Shown: positions 36,915 to 48,927 of the stretch, one piece after another | How positions within the stretch are numbered: the stretch's first letter is position 1 | Layout: every line of letters begins with the position of its first letter | Assembly (NCBI GenBank): GCA_029204225.1 | Contig: CM055100.1 | Location: 13,695,638-13,759,637 of the forward strand | Source of the DNA: Diphasiastrum complanatum | Lineage: Eukaryota; Streptophyta; Lycopodiopsida; Lycopodiales; Lycopodiaceae | DNA: 64,000 nucleotides | Direction of reading: 5' to 3' | Position numbers and translations under genes: made by a program | The notes under the pieces: generated by a model | The model's database searches: none | Told to the model about the DNA's origin: nothing | The model's input: only the letters and a program-made list of their open reading frames with translations

Positions 36915-38870
36915 GGCAAATTCTTTACTGTCTCTGAGGAAGTGTTCTCCACGGCTCTGGGATTACCACTCGATGCTAAAATTATTTCTACAAACAGAGA
37001 TGCAGTGGATGAAGACACCTATTTTCTGAGCAAGGGCTATAAAATTTCTATGATCAAGGATGTCACATTGAAAGTGTTTTGTAAATACGCCAATCAAATT
37101 ATCTTTTTGACAGATGCGGATGCTACCATTTTGGTGCAAAATTTTGGATAGTTATTGGACGCTCTAGCTGGCAATCCTATATGCTTTGGCATCATTGCAT
37201 ACAAGGCATTTTTCAGGTGGATCAAACACGAAAAAAATTTGGCAGTAGGAGCAAATGTTTCGCATCTATGTGAGCATTTTGGAGTCTTAAGCGACCAAGA
37301 GAAAAGATTGTTGATGGAAAGACTGTTGCCCCCAACACCAATCGACCTATCTAGTCTTCCGACTACACTGCCACAACCACCACAAAAACACTTGCGCCAC
37401 CAATCCAAGTAGCAAGTATAACTGCTATGGAAGTTGATGGTGTAGCTTCTCAAAAAATCGCAGATACTACCACTGCCATGGACACAGATGGACCTGCTAT
37501 TGCTGAATCAACAAAGCCAGCCTCTGCTTCAATCTCATAGAAGCAGAAGAATTCCTCTGACAAAGACGAAACTCAGTCCAACACTTCAAGCAAGGCTCGA
37601 GTAGCTATAGTAGGCGACACTGGGACAGCTGATGAAGATGATGATGAGCCTGACAACCAGCCTTGGTGATTCACCTCCATGACTAGTAGAGCCAAGAATT
37701 TAGTTGCTGACATATATAGATATAATCAGAAGAACATCATGGACCTGATAAAAGTAGAGCAAAAGTTCCAAGACTCTCTTAAAGAGTCTTATGAGAAGAT
37801 TGATTTGCTCGCATCAGACAACACCAAGCTGATCGACCAAAATCATTTCCTCAAAACGCAACTTCATTCCGCAACCAAGGAAGCTGATTCTTTGAAGGAA
37901 ATCAATAAGGCGATTGAGACCAAGGCTGCAAACTATCATACTGCCATTGATTCTATACAACAACAGGTGCAGACCATGAATAAGGACAATGTCGCTCTCC
38001 AGAAACTTTTGTAGGAGGAGCAAGCGACATGAATAAAGGCAGAAACTACGCTTGCTCTGTGTAGCAATGCAGATTCTATCATGATAGATCTCTCAAAACT
38101 GAACCAGCTCCAAGGCCAGATGCTAGATAATGTTTGAGTCGAGTTCCTGCAACCGCTCGAAGATGAGAAGGCGCTAGTCGAAGAAGAGTTGGCGGAGCTG
38201 AAGGAGTTGTCTATTGAAGCCACCCAGACATGCAATGGGCCAAACTCTCATGACGAATATTTACAAGCCTTGCTAAGAATTGATGATCAAACGCAGCAAC
38301 TTAAGTCCGTTCATGTTTGTTTGGGAGTTGTTGACCATCCAGAATACTTGGAGGCAGTAGCGAAGGTTGACAAGCTTGAATAGGAGTTCTCTGATCTCAA
38401 GCAGCAGCTGGAAGATCAAAAGTTAGCTACCGAGTTACAAACTCAAGACTTGGCAACAACAGCTACTCAGACAAAGCGACCACATCAAAACCAGTCGAAG
38501 GTATGTGCTGAAAGGTTCAATGCATTTGCTGATCAATTCTGGAAGTGGTGTCAACATTGAACTACAATGGCGTGTGGATTATATGATGCTACCAGCCGCA
38601 ATAGGCATCGCCTTCGACGACTGGAAGACACCATGGAAAAAGGACGGCTTTCTGTGGTTATGGGCCCAGTTATCTATCGAGCAGAAAGGATGTCTCTACT
38701 GGGGTTTAATTAAGGGGAAATTCACAGTCGAGTCTTTTGGATCAGTTGAGTTATACATATGTTCTTCAACTGTGTATGCCTTAGAATACATTTGTATTAA
38801 AGAATATCAGTTTTTGCGAAATGAAGACAATAAGCAACAATTCTGAAAGCGGAAGTTGCGGTTTTAATTG

Positions 38871-40279
38871 TACAAACCAAAAGACGTTGCAGACATAGGC
38901 ACTTTTGATGAAGCTGAACTGCTCATCAATGTAAATATGGCATATCCAAAACTTTTTAGTCTTTAGGTGGATTGGGAGCAAAATCTTGCTGGTTATTTTG
39001 TGAAAATTCAACACAATCTGCAAGATCGAAGAAAGTCAATTTGTTATAAGCACTTTTGTATATATTCGTTCTGGCAGTTTGGAACTTTTGCTGCAAAGAC
39101 TTTGTTTTCTGTACAGATCTTTATGTTAAAAGTTCTTTTATAAGATTTTCAGCTCACTTTTGTAAAGAAATCACACTTTGCAGTGATTCAATATGCTCTA
39201 AAAAACTGTCTTAAACCCATCTTATTCATCTGTCGCGAACACTTTCTTTTTGGCACTCGAATAACATCTACATTTGGTACAGTCTAGCACAATCATTGAT
39301 AGAATTGTATGTATACATCTGAGATGACAGTCCTTGTCTGAGGAATTGAGTCTTTGGTTTGTGTTCTTGCTTGTAACTGACATAAGTTTCTAACGTACTC
39401 TAAAACTATTTGTGCTCTTTAACCATAACCTTGGACTTCAGTTGTTGAGGACTTCTGTCTAGAACCGAACAGTTCGCGAAGACGGTTAACTATTTGTCTG
39501 CACAAAAACGAATACATCGAACATTTCTTGAATCTCTGTTGACAACTTAATTAGCCAGAGTGTAGTACTTCTTTACTACTCTGATAACATCTCACCTGTA
39601 GAACGCATTTCATTCGATTTGATAGAGGCAAGACTATTGTTCTGGAATTATTAACACTACACAGCCCCAACACAAGTAATACTAGTTACTTTCTAAATGT
39701 TTGTTGACAACCAGAATAACTCTCGAATCCTCTCTCGAAACAAGTCATAATTGTACCACCAAATACATAGCTTTCAAACATGACTACGCCTATCAATTTC
39801 GAACAAAACAATAATGATAAAAATCATGTTCGATCTTATAGTAACTAACTTTAAAATCATTAGTACTACAGTGATTACGTAGCCAAACATTTAAGCATTG
39901 AATTATCAGACAAATAATCAGTTGCAAAGAATTACAGAAATGCATACATTTTGAGACTAGCTTAACGCAATAAAAAAGATAGTACTGATTCAGTATAAAA
40001 GCGAAACAAATGTAAATGAGTACAACAAGTTGCGGATTGAAGCCGCATACTTTAAGCTATTTCTAAGCGACTAGAATATAAGTATGAAATAAGCACAACT
40101 ACTGATAAGTAGTAAGTGCAGTAGCAATCTCTAATCAACTCTAAAGAACTGAGCTAGAATGCTCAAGAGTGTTCAAGCTCGCAGGCTTGAGAAAAAGCTA
40201 ACTATTCAATACTTGATCTCTGAATTATTAAGATGTTGAAATATGAACATCTATTTATACTAAGCAATGAGGTCGTCAA
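38871..40279. other. AT-rich spacer, no gene; TATA-like box on minus strand
   Basis: No coding motif was found. TATAAATAGATG on the minus strand (about 40246-40258) is a good TATA-box match and could mark a leftward promoter, possibly of an unrecognised LTR. No transcript structure supports it. Confidence 0.3.
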
Positions 40280-42230
40280 ATGCGGTTGCCAGTTGTCTGG
40301 AGTCTGCTGGCATTCATCCAGTTCTTCTCGTTGTATGTTCCTAAACTCTTTACAAATCTGTTATTAGTAAGTAGAATTACAGATTTAGGTCATATAGTGG
40401 AGTTTGAGTTTGATCAATGCAAAATTATCGATAGGAGTAATAAGATCCTTGCACTCAGCAACAGGTATGGATACTTATATAGATTGGCACATTGTTATTC
40501 TGATTCTAGTCAAGCCTTGAAAACCTCTATTCTTGTCAATAAAGCATTACTATGGCATCATCGCTTAGGATGTTTGAATTATGCATCTGTTTTGAACATG
40601 TCCAGACAATCCCTAGCACTTGATCTCGACTATCCTTCTGGAAAAGTCGATCTCCCTATTTGCCATAGCTGCATCCTTGGAAAGCAGACTAGGATTCCTT
40701 TTAGATCGAGTCATAGGCATGCAGCAAAAGGTATGTTAGATGTTGTTCATGCATATATATGTGGACCTATGCAAACTCCTTCATTACTAAATGCAAGGTA
40801 TTTCATTACCTTTATTGATGAATTCTCCAGAAGAACAGTTGTTTATTTCATTAAACAGAAATTAGAGGCTTTCATCAAGTTCAGACAATGGATCAAAGCA
40901 CTGAGGTCAGATATATCTCCACTGAATTCAAGGAGTACTGCCTTAATAATGACATTACCTCCTATTCACCTTAGTCAAATGGTCTTGTTGAGAGAAAGAA
41001 CAGAACCGTAGTCGAATTGGCAAACTACATGTTGTTACATGCAACACTTCCGAAGTCCTTCTGGGATGAAGCTATTTCAATAACAACCTATATTCAGAAC
41101 AAATGTCCTACTAAAGGTCTGTCAGACAAAACACCATTCGAAGTTTGGATAGGTACCAAACCTTCTTTATCAAACTTACGAGTTTTTGGATGTAATGCTT
41201 ATGAGCAAATTTCTCACGATCTTAGAAAGAAGTGACTTCCAAAGTATCAAATGTATTTTCATCAGCTACACTACTTTAGATCAAGCCTACAAGTTGTTCG
41301 ATCCCATCGAGTCAAAGATATTCACTAGTTGGGATGTCATCTTCATCGAAGGTCAGTTTATCAACCTCAAAGGAAAAGATAGTGCCAACTTAGCCGACCT
41401 GTCAGATTTTTCTGGCATATTAAACTTTCTCATTCCTTAGTCGACTATTCTCATTGAAGGTCCAAGCTCATCTACTCTTGATGAACAACATGTCAATGAC
41501 GAATCCATAGAGATAGCAAACATAAGTTGATATACATTACTCAATAGAGGTACATCTACAATATGTTAGTCAGATATAATCTGACTAATTGCAAGTTAGC
41601 TCTCTCACCAATGGAACCAGGTCTCAAATTGGCAAAGGACCAGTGTCCTCAAACAATTCAAGAGAAGAAGCAGATGCGTGAGTATCCTTACCATTCTATT
41701 ATAGGATTTCTTATGTACGCATTGATCTATACCAGGCTAGACATAGCTTTTGCAGTAAGCTCTTTAAGTCAGTTTATGACTACCCTGGTGTAACACATTG
41801 GAAGGCTCTTATCAGAGTCATGAGATATCTTCGAGCTACTATGGACTTTTGCAGTTGTTATGGAGCAGTCGACAACGACAAACTCAATTTAATCATTGGT
41901 TTTACATATGCAAGTTGGGTAGGAGATGTAGACATTCATAAATCCACTTTCGAATTTACATTCTTTCTCAACAATGGTCCAATTTCTTGGAACAGGCGCA
42001 AGCAATCTTTGATAGCTCTATCTTCCTCACAAGCTACAAAGGAAGCGATTTGGTTGAGAAACTTACTTTCAAATATCAATCTGAATCAATATGCTCCAAC
42101 ATTACTATTTTGTGATAATCAAAGTGCCATTGCCTTGTTAGCCAATCCTAGATTAAGCACATTGAACTGAAGTATCACTATGTCAGAAGCAAAGTTCTCA
42201 ACAAAGAGGTCAGATTCTCCTTCCTACTAA
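40280..42230 (+). pseudogene. Ty1/copia relic 1: integrase joined to RNase H
   Basis: In order: LLLVSRITDLGHIVEF, WHHRLGCLNYASVL and CHSCILGKQTRIPF (GAG-pre-integrase zinc region, 40350-40700). ICGPMQTPSLLNARYFITF and IDEFSRRTVVYF (integrase core, 40760-40860). ATLPKSFWDEAISITTYIQN and PFEVWIGTKPSLSNLRVFGC (41040-41190). SIIGFLMYALIYTRLDIAFA (about 41700). Then RNase H SSSQATKEAIWLRNLLSNI and LLFCDNQSAIALLANP (42030-42150). The reverse transcriptase core between about 41450 and 41560 is missing, and frames shift several times, so it is dead. No LTRs were recognised. Confidence 0.75.
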
Positions 42231-42376
42231 TCGACTAATCGGTTTTTAATCTTCATCCAACTATTTATCCAGTTCTGCGGATTCTCCCGTGCTTTACATA
42301 GTCTATAGAATTACAAGTGTTTTTACACAGTCTACAAAATACACGGAATTTGACAACAGTGTCAAAAAATTTCTCT

Positions 42377-42530
42377 CACTACAAGACCTGACACTGTCGC
42401 TTTTTGATACAATCAATTTTCTCTCAAAGTGCCACTGTCAAAAATTGCAAGTAAAAATACAGTGTCGCGTTTTTCACATTTTTCGCTTGTCAAAAATTTT
42501 GAGTAAAAATGCAGTGTCGCCCTTTGGTGC
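42377..42530. repeat. CACTA-like terminus with subterminal repeats
   Basis: CACTACAAGA at 42377 is the canonical start of plant CACTA (En/Spm-like) transposons. It is followed by GACACTGTCGC (42390) and inverted copies CAGTGTCGC at 42460 and 42512, which sit in two 52-bp-spaced units sharing TGTCAAAAATT…GTAAAAAT. Only one end is visible, and it abuts the copia relic 2 integrase. Confidence 0.4.
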
Positions 42531-43924
42531 TAGATTTATTCGGCACGTAACAGGCTGTGGCAGTAGCTTCTGCCCAGAACTTCGCAGGTAGGTGTGCTTG
42601 ATGTAGCATGGATCCGGCTGAGTTGAGAAGAATTCGATTCTTCCTTTCTGCAATCCCATTCTGTTCAGGTGAATAGGAAGTGGTGAACTGTCTTTCAATA
42701 CCATGTTCAGCCATGTAGTCGGACATCTCGTTAGAGATGTATTCGCCGCCACCATCAGTTCGGAGTGCTTTCACTTTCCTAGACATTTGTGTCTCAGCCA
42801 TGGTCTTGAATCTCTTGAAGCATTCAAAGGCTTCAGATTTGTGCTTAATGAACATGACTGTAGACCATCTAGAGTAATCATCTATGAAAGTGATAAAATA
42901 GATTGCATCTCCTAATGACGAAGTTGGCATTGGACTACAGAGATCGCTATGTACAAGATCTAATACATGCTTTGTTTTGATGGAATGTTATTTTGAAAAC
43001 TTGCTTCTAGAGTGCTTCCCATAGATGCATGATTCACTGGCTGCTGCTATTGTTGCTGCTTCTTTGCCTCATTGTAGATCCTGATGCAACACTCCTTAAT
43101 GTCATGATTAGCTCTTTTGCAATATTTGAAGAAAAGCTTCTTGCACAATCCACCATGTGCACCTTGAGTGTGAGGCTTGTGCTGTTGCTACTGCACTTGA
43201 TTCTTGCCCTTGGAATAGTCTTTCTTCTTGCTGTATAGAGCCATGGATTTGTCTTTGATGGATAGGCTGCTGGTCTTTCTCCACATTTCTTTTTAAAGAA
43301 GATGACCGATCACCTTTTGAAGAGTGAGGTCGGGTTGTGTGGAGATCATCACCACAAAGTACTCATAGGACTTTGCAAGAGAAGAAAGCAAGGTCATAAC
43401 GGCATCATCATCTTGAATAGAACATCCTATAACTGATAACTGATCTAATAGGGATTTAAAGCTGTTGATAGAAGTGATGGCAGTAGAATCAGACATGCTA
43501 AGAGTAAAGAACTTCCTTCTAAGATGTATTCTCGTGGTCACATCGTGAGTCTCATAAAGACTTGATAACAAGTCTAGTGCTTTCTTAGAGATTTTGCACG
43601 TGGTAACGTGAGATATTTGGGAGTCGGCCAGATTGAGTGTGATACATGCTAGGGCCTTCAGATCATTGATCCTACAAGGCCTTTGCTTGATCACCATATT
43701 TTGGTTTCAGGTCTGCACCTTCTACTACATCCCAAAGATCTCTATCTATCAACATCATTCTAAGTTTTAACTTCCAGATGTAGAAGTTAGAACCATTGAA
43801 CTTGTCAATGACTGTAGCTTCACTTAGTGATGAAGATGAAGAGCTACCTATATGAGACATGATAACAGTATACAAATAGAACAAACTCAATCTCTTGGTT
43901 TATTTGAGCTATGCTCTGATACCA
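42490..43924 (-). pseudogene. Ty1/copia relic 2: gag joined to integrase
   Basis: The primer-binding site TGGTATCAGAGC is at 43913-43924. Gag starts near 43861 (MSHIGSSSSSSLSEATVIDK), with FNGSNFYIWKLKLRMML and SISKKALDLL-type UBN2 blocks. A knuckle-like segment near 43120 reads FKYCKRANHDIKEC, with Phe replacing the first Cys. It then joins directly to integrase (LVHSDLCSPMPTSS, ITFIDDYSRWSTVMF, LRTDGGGEYISNEM, SYSPEQNGIAERKN; to 42530). Protease and the pre-integrase zinc region are deleted, and the 3' half is missing. Its gag is the same type as that of copia 3. Confidence 0.78.
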
Positions 43925-46700
43925 ATCTCATGGGGCAAGGGAGATAGAAGAACGTGAACTGAGAAGAGAGCAGGAATATTGCGGAACAGCTCTCCCATTC
44001 TAATCAGCTGCTAAATGCAAAAACAGTCTAATAGACAGCTTATGTTAAATGTAATCACAACCTTAAGTGTTCTAATTGCCCAACAGGATCTTAAAAATTA
44101 ATTCATACTCTGAAACAAGAGTACAGTCCACCAAAGAGTAGAGATGGTTTGTATGTCGTACTACTGAAATCAGATTCAACGTGAAGTATAGTTCTGAAGT
44201 AAATGGAAGAGTAGTATGATAATGCGAGTTCCTCAGGCGTCAAAGACGGCCATCGTCTGATCATAATTTGAGGAGTCATAGACGTCCATGTTCTGATCAG
44301 AGTGAGTAAACAAGCGTGATCAAACAGTCACATAAGAATGTGTTTATGTACTGGGTCATAGTGAGATTATTCATATATGCGCACAATTAATCTTGTATGA
44401 ATCTACTATGTATTCCTGGTTACTAGAGTTATTTAGTGCACTTAACCTAGTCGGTGAACATAGAAATATGATCAAGTATTGTTGAGACTAATACTTGCAG
44501 AGTTAACAGATCTTTCGGTGGAAACTTGAGAGCTCTTAGCCAACACATGAGAGAGTACAAAGTTAAACTTTCCAAGCCACTAAAAAACGTCTAAATAATG
44601 AGAGGATTTGTTAAAAGTAGATGTATTGACCAAAGCCAAACCAAATTGCAATGTTTGCTGTCTATCCTCTTTTTTTTTCATTTATAATTATCAATAGTTG
44701 ACAAAAGTCTAAACTAGTGGTCTCAACATAGAACCATGACTTGAGGTATGATAATATTAGTAATTACATTCTTATCAACAATATTCACCCATCAACCACT
44801 ATCAAGGCTGTTTATATGGTAATTGACAAGCTTTGTGTTGCAAAATTGTATTGTATGCATAATGCTTTATTTAGCATGAATTAGCTATGAAGTGAAGCAT
44901 GAATTCCATGCTAGAAAATGATTGTGAGTGCCGTTGAAAGGGTCTCATCAAAGCATGCTAGCTTGCTAGGAAAATGAAACTTTGCTATAAAGAATGATGC
45001 TAATGCCACAAAAAAACAAAAGAGACACCGACGCACAATCTAAACAAGCAAATTAACTGAAAACTAATGCAATTTTGCTGCCACTCCTTGCTTTCTTGAT
45101 TCTCCAATTGTTGTGCTCCTCGGGTGCAAACTTGTGTTCCCACAAGCAAGAATATGATTGCTCTTGTACCATTGTGATGATACTAGGATTCACATAATTA
45201 AGGAGGCTAACATATTTGCTCTTTTTGAGGTTTCTTTAAATTTTGTAAAAAGGTACCTAACCTATGGTTAATTATATTTGAGAGTTGAAAAGAAGAAGAA
45301 AAACTAGCATATCTTACCTGCATGAGTTTGAGCACAAAAATGTTTTTTTTTTTCTTTAATAATCTTTAATGAAATCTCTTATTTCTATATTTTCTAGATT
45401 TCTTTTAACTTTGAGCCCACACGTGCACAACAAAGCGTGTCGTGATCTACTTTCATTTGACTTTTTTTAATATTGTGACACATGAACCAGCTAACCATGA
45501 ACACAATTTGAATCAAAGTTCAATCATTAGAACACAAAAAGAAAATGTCCACACAAAATATAGTTCAAGCTCTCAAATTAGCTAATATCTTGTATCCAAT
45601 CTTAGTCAATTGACATTTTTATCTCAACATTTTCGTAACTTTATACATTTTCAAGAACAATACCATGATGTAAGATAAGAAAAAAAGACATTGTCAATAA
45701 AGTTCCAACACAAATGCATCTTCCAAAATAGTCAATTATCTTAATTTCAATCTTTAGTCGATGACAATTTCATTTTAGGAAATCTATGGCAAGGCTTTTG
45801 TGCATATGACACGTTATTTAATTCGGAGTGAGTGGCTTGACTATATTCTTACATGTGTTCATTGATGTAAAAATTCTTAGAATTAGCTGATGTGCAATGA
45901 TTTTATACTTATATACTTATTATATGTAGACTCCTACTAATAATATTAGAATTGGTTGATGTGCACTTTCAAATGGCCACCCATAGTGAAATTTTGTTCT
46001 TTACAATGGGGTGAGCTGGGTAAAGTTGTTGTCGAAGCATTGGCTCAAATATTGGGTGTTGTGCCATTGACGTGTATAGATCATTAGGCTTGGTCAATTA
46101 CTTGATATACAACATATATTTGCATGAAGAATTCATCCAATATACCTAAAATCTTTGATAGATTATTGGTTGTTGGTGTTCAGAATCACAACGTTTTATT
46201 GCCTTTCAAATGAGTTCAAAATTTGCCTTAACTTCCAAAACATTTGTAAAATTTGAACACTTAGAGTTTTGAAGTTATTATGAAAACCTCCATATTTTCT
46301 TGAAAAAAAAATCTATCAAATGTTGGTTTGGAATTCCTTTGAGGGTGACCGTCCTCATCTTGGCCAATAATTTCAACTCAAAACAAAAGAATGAGAATTA
46401 GCATCACATCATTTCTTAAGACAACCGCTACATGATGAAGCTGTTCACCATTGGATTTCGTCACAAACTTTAAGATTTCGACTCCCACTATATCATCCAT
46501 TCAAAAGCGTCCAAGTAGTAAATTTGCCATCTTAAAAAAATCCAATCGGTGTGACCCAAAATATATTGTGCCATCAAGCCCCACCACCTCTCTCCTTATG
46601 CGGCGATGGCGGCTGGGCGCCAACCTTTTGGAGGCACGCCAAGATTTTGGCCATGTGGGAATCATTCTATCTCAGTAAAGCACCCAGATTGTGCCACGTT
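43925..46700. other. AT-rich spacer; probable copia 2 LTR remnant at its left edge
   Basis: The bases right of the primer-binding site should be the 5' LTR of copia relic 2, but no partner is left to define its length. The rest shows no gene. 46700-47370 is the presumptive promoter and 5' region of the F-box gene. Confidence 0.4.
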
Positions 46701-47077
46701 CTTGAAATTAAATGTTAACACGATTCTGAAAGTGAGAAATTTTCCACGTGGCAAAGATCCAAGTGAGGGGGTGTGAAGTATAATGGTGCCTAGAAGCCCA
46801 AGGGGCCACAGGAGATACAATATTCATTGGTATCTTCACTATATCATGATATTTGGTAAAAACCACCCCCCTTTTTCTTAAATGCACTATAATATCGAGA
46901 CCCCGCCACCGTTGGATTTTATCGTAACCTTTCATTTCTTGCCACGTCTCCTCAATGATCCTAGAGGAGGATCTAGTGAGTTTATCTGCCACGTGGCAGG
47001 AATCCAACTGGGGGCAGCAATATAGATCGTGCCATTAGCCTAGGGGAAAATATAGGAGGAAGGAGGGAGAGCGATGG

Positions 47078-47078
47078 G

Positions 47079-47122
<44 letters not shown>

Positions 47123-47128
47123 GAGAGA
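47078..47128. repeat. (GA)n tract upstream of the F-box gene
   Basis: About 50 bp of GA, 275 bp before the ATG, likely in the 5' UTR or promoter. GA-rich 5' leaders are common in plant genes. Confidence 0.85.
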
Positions 47129-47403
47129 TGGCGAAAAGGGATGGGAAAAGCGAAGGATCGGAGCTATTTTGAGGGTGAAGAGTAGCAATGGCAGGCCAAG
47201 AATGAGAAAGGAATGGTGGGGTTTTGCAGTGAAGTAGCAAGCGAGAACGAGGATGAATGATCTCGGATTTTGCGAGGGATTCAAACAGTAATTTGGCAAG
47301 AAGCTGAGTTTCTGGACAAAGCTTTTGCAATTACCCAAAGATCTTAGCCTTTGCAGAGATACTGAAGATAGTGGAAAGGAAAAGGCAAGGGGAGGGGAGC
47401 GGG

Positions 47404-48927
47404 ATGGGGCAGGGTAGCTCAAGAGCTGCAAGAATTGGAGTGGGAAGGGGGTTGGATGGGGAAGAGATCCAGCAGCGTCTTGTGGAGATGGTGAGTGCAG
47501 AGGCGCAACGGGAGGATCTGATCACCCATCTCCCAGATGAGTGCTTGGAGCTTATTTTCACTAAGCTTGGGCTGCTGGACAGAAACAGATGTGCGCTGGT
47601 GTGCAAGCGTTGGCTGTGGATAGAGGCTGAGGGGCGCCATCTCCTGTCTCTGCTGGCCCGTGCAGAGCTGGTTTCTGTTGTGCCCAGTCTTTTCTGCCGG
47701 TTTCAGAACATCACCAAGCTGGCACTCAAGTGCGACCGTGGAACAGTGAGCATTGACGACAATGCCTTGTTTTTGATAGGGAAACAGTGCAGGAAGCTGG
47801 AGAGGCTGAATCTGAAGGGATGCAGGCATGTTTCTGATGAGGGGTTGAAGGAATTTGCAAAGGTATGTGGTCCTCTGAAGAAATTGTCTTGTGGGTCTTG
47901 CGGATTTGGTGCTGTAGGGTTGAATGCTGTGTTGCAGCACTGTTCTTCTCTGGAAGATCTTTCTGTTAAGAAGTTAAGGGGGTTTTTTGAGGATCCTAGA
48001 GAGCTTGTAGGACCCGGTACTGACAAGATCAGAAGGCTGTCCTTGAAGGAGCTATACAATGCCCATCTCTTTGCCCCTTTGATGGCGGGGTCAAAGAATT
48101 TGCGTACCCTTATCCTGTCTCGAGTTTCTGGAAATTGGGACAGGCTTCTGGAGGCCATCAGTGAGCATTTGCAGAGCTTAGTGGAGCTTCACATTGAGAA
48201 GCTGCAGTTAGGGGACAGAGGCTTGCGGGCGATTGGCCGATGCAAGAACTTGCAAGTGCTTTATGTAGTCAAGGTTCCACACTGCACAAATATGGGGGTA
48301 TCAGCAGTGGCAAATGGCTGCAGACTGCTCCGAAAATTGCATTTGGATGGCTGCTTGGCTGGTCGCATAGGAGATGAGGGACTTGTCTCCATTGCAGAGA
48401 AATGCGCGGAACTTCAAGAACTGGTCCTAATGAGTCTCAACATAACAGTGGAAAGTATAGTTCGAATTGGAGCGAATTGTAGCAAGCTTGAGAGACTTGC
48501 GCTTTGCAACTGCGAGACTTTTGGAGACATGGAGCTGTCATCCATTGCCACGAAATGTCAAGCCCTTAAGAAGCTCTGCATCAAATGCTGCCCTATATCT
48601 GATCAGGGTGTTGAGGCCTTAAGTGATGGCTGTCCTAATCTAACCAAGGTAAAGATCAAAAAGTGCAGGGGCGTCTCTTATACAGCCACAGAAAGCCTTC
48701 ACATTACAAGGCATAAGCTTGCAATTTCTTTTGACAGGCAGTTATTGACTGTAGCTGATGAGGTTCTCACCAACAGTCTTGAACACTCAAGTGTTTTTCA
48801 AAGTGCTCTTGCTGTGGCTCCTCCTAGCAGGTCTGCCTTAACAAAGGCCAAGCTGGCGCTTGTAGCAGGTGGCAGCTTTATGGCCTGCAATTTTTTGAGA
48901 AGGTCTGGTCTTCGTGTGTCGATATGA
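47404..48927 (+). CDS. F-box/LRR protein, SKIP2/VFB type (507 aa)
   Basis: Substrate receptor of an SCF (SKP1-cullin-F-box) ubiquitin ligase, by family. The start is set at ATG 47404 (MGQGSSRAARIG) because SKIP2/VFB proteins begin MGQ; the upstream in-frame codons have only a GTG. Residues about 37-80 form the F-box (LITHLPDECLELIFTKLG, CALVCKRWL), which binds SKP1. From about 115 to 440 there are leucine-rich repeats of the Cys-containing type (LERLNLKGCRHVSDEGLKEF; LRKLHLDGC; LERLALCNCETFGDMELSSI), the substrate-binding solenoid. The frame is complete and intronless, as in known VFB genes, and of typical length. Gly2 with Ser6 fits an N-myristoylation signal. It is the best-preserved host gene in the window, and GC content and codon use stand out from the AT-rich flanks. 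Confidence 0.92.
   Translation: MGQGSSRAARIGVGRGLDGEEIQQRLVEMVSAEAQREDLITHLPDECLELIFTKLGLLDRNRCALVCKRWLWIEAEGRHLLSLLARAELVSVVPSLFCRFQNITKLALKCDRGTVSIDDNALFLIGKQCRKLERLNLKGCRHVSDEGLKEFAKVCGPLKKLSCGSCGFGAVGLNAVLQHCSSLEDLSVKKLRGFFEDPRELVGPGTDKIRRLSLKELYNAHLFAPLMAGSKNLRTLILSRVSGNWDRLLEAISEHLQSLVELHIEKLQLGDRGLRAIGRCKNLQVLYVVKVPHCTNMGVSAVANGCRLLRKLHLDGCLAGRIGDEGLVSIAEKCAELQELVLMSLNITVESIVRIGANCSKLERLALCNCETFGDMELSSIATKCQALKKLCIKCCPISDQGVEALSDGCPNLTKVKIKKCRGVSYTATESLHITRHKLAISFDRQLLTVADEVLTNSLEHSSVFQSALAVAPPSRSALTKAKLALVAGGSFMACNFLRRSGLRVSI

Larger units (their letters stand above)
30599..38870 (+). pseudogene. Coiled-coil protein pseudogene split by chromovirus B
   Basis: A plus-strand frame opens at ATG 30599 (MASGSSSSITWKACIG) and runs, with one stop, to EVSTEFVNS at the left LTR edge. 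Beyond the element it resumes at 36915 with GKFFTVSEEVFSTALGLPLD, continues over a stop (37149) to about 37410, and after a frame change gives a long Gln/Lys/Glu-rich coiled coil (37679-38400; SLKESYEKIDLLASDNTKLI). Further stops fall at 38012 and 38382. The FTVSEEVFSxALGLP block resembles the N-terminal region of putative plant transposon or mobile-domain proteins, but I cannot name a family. It was probably a single gene before insertion; several stops make it non-functional. Confidence 0.5.

Noticed and set aside
47371-47403. N-terminal extension of the F-box protein
   Set aside because: The only upstream in-frame start is GTG; the family begins MGQ, matching the ATG at 47404.
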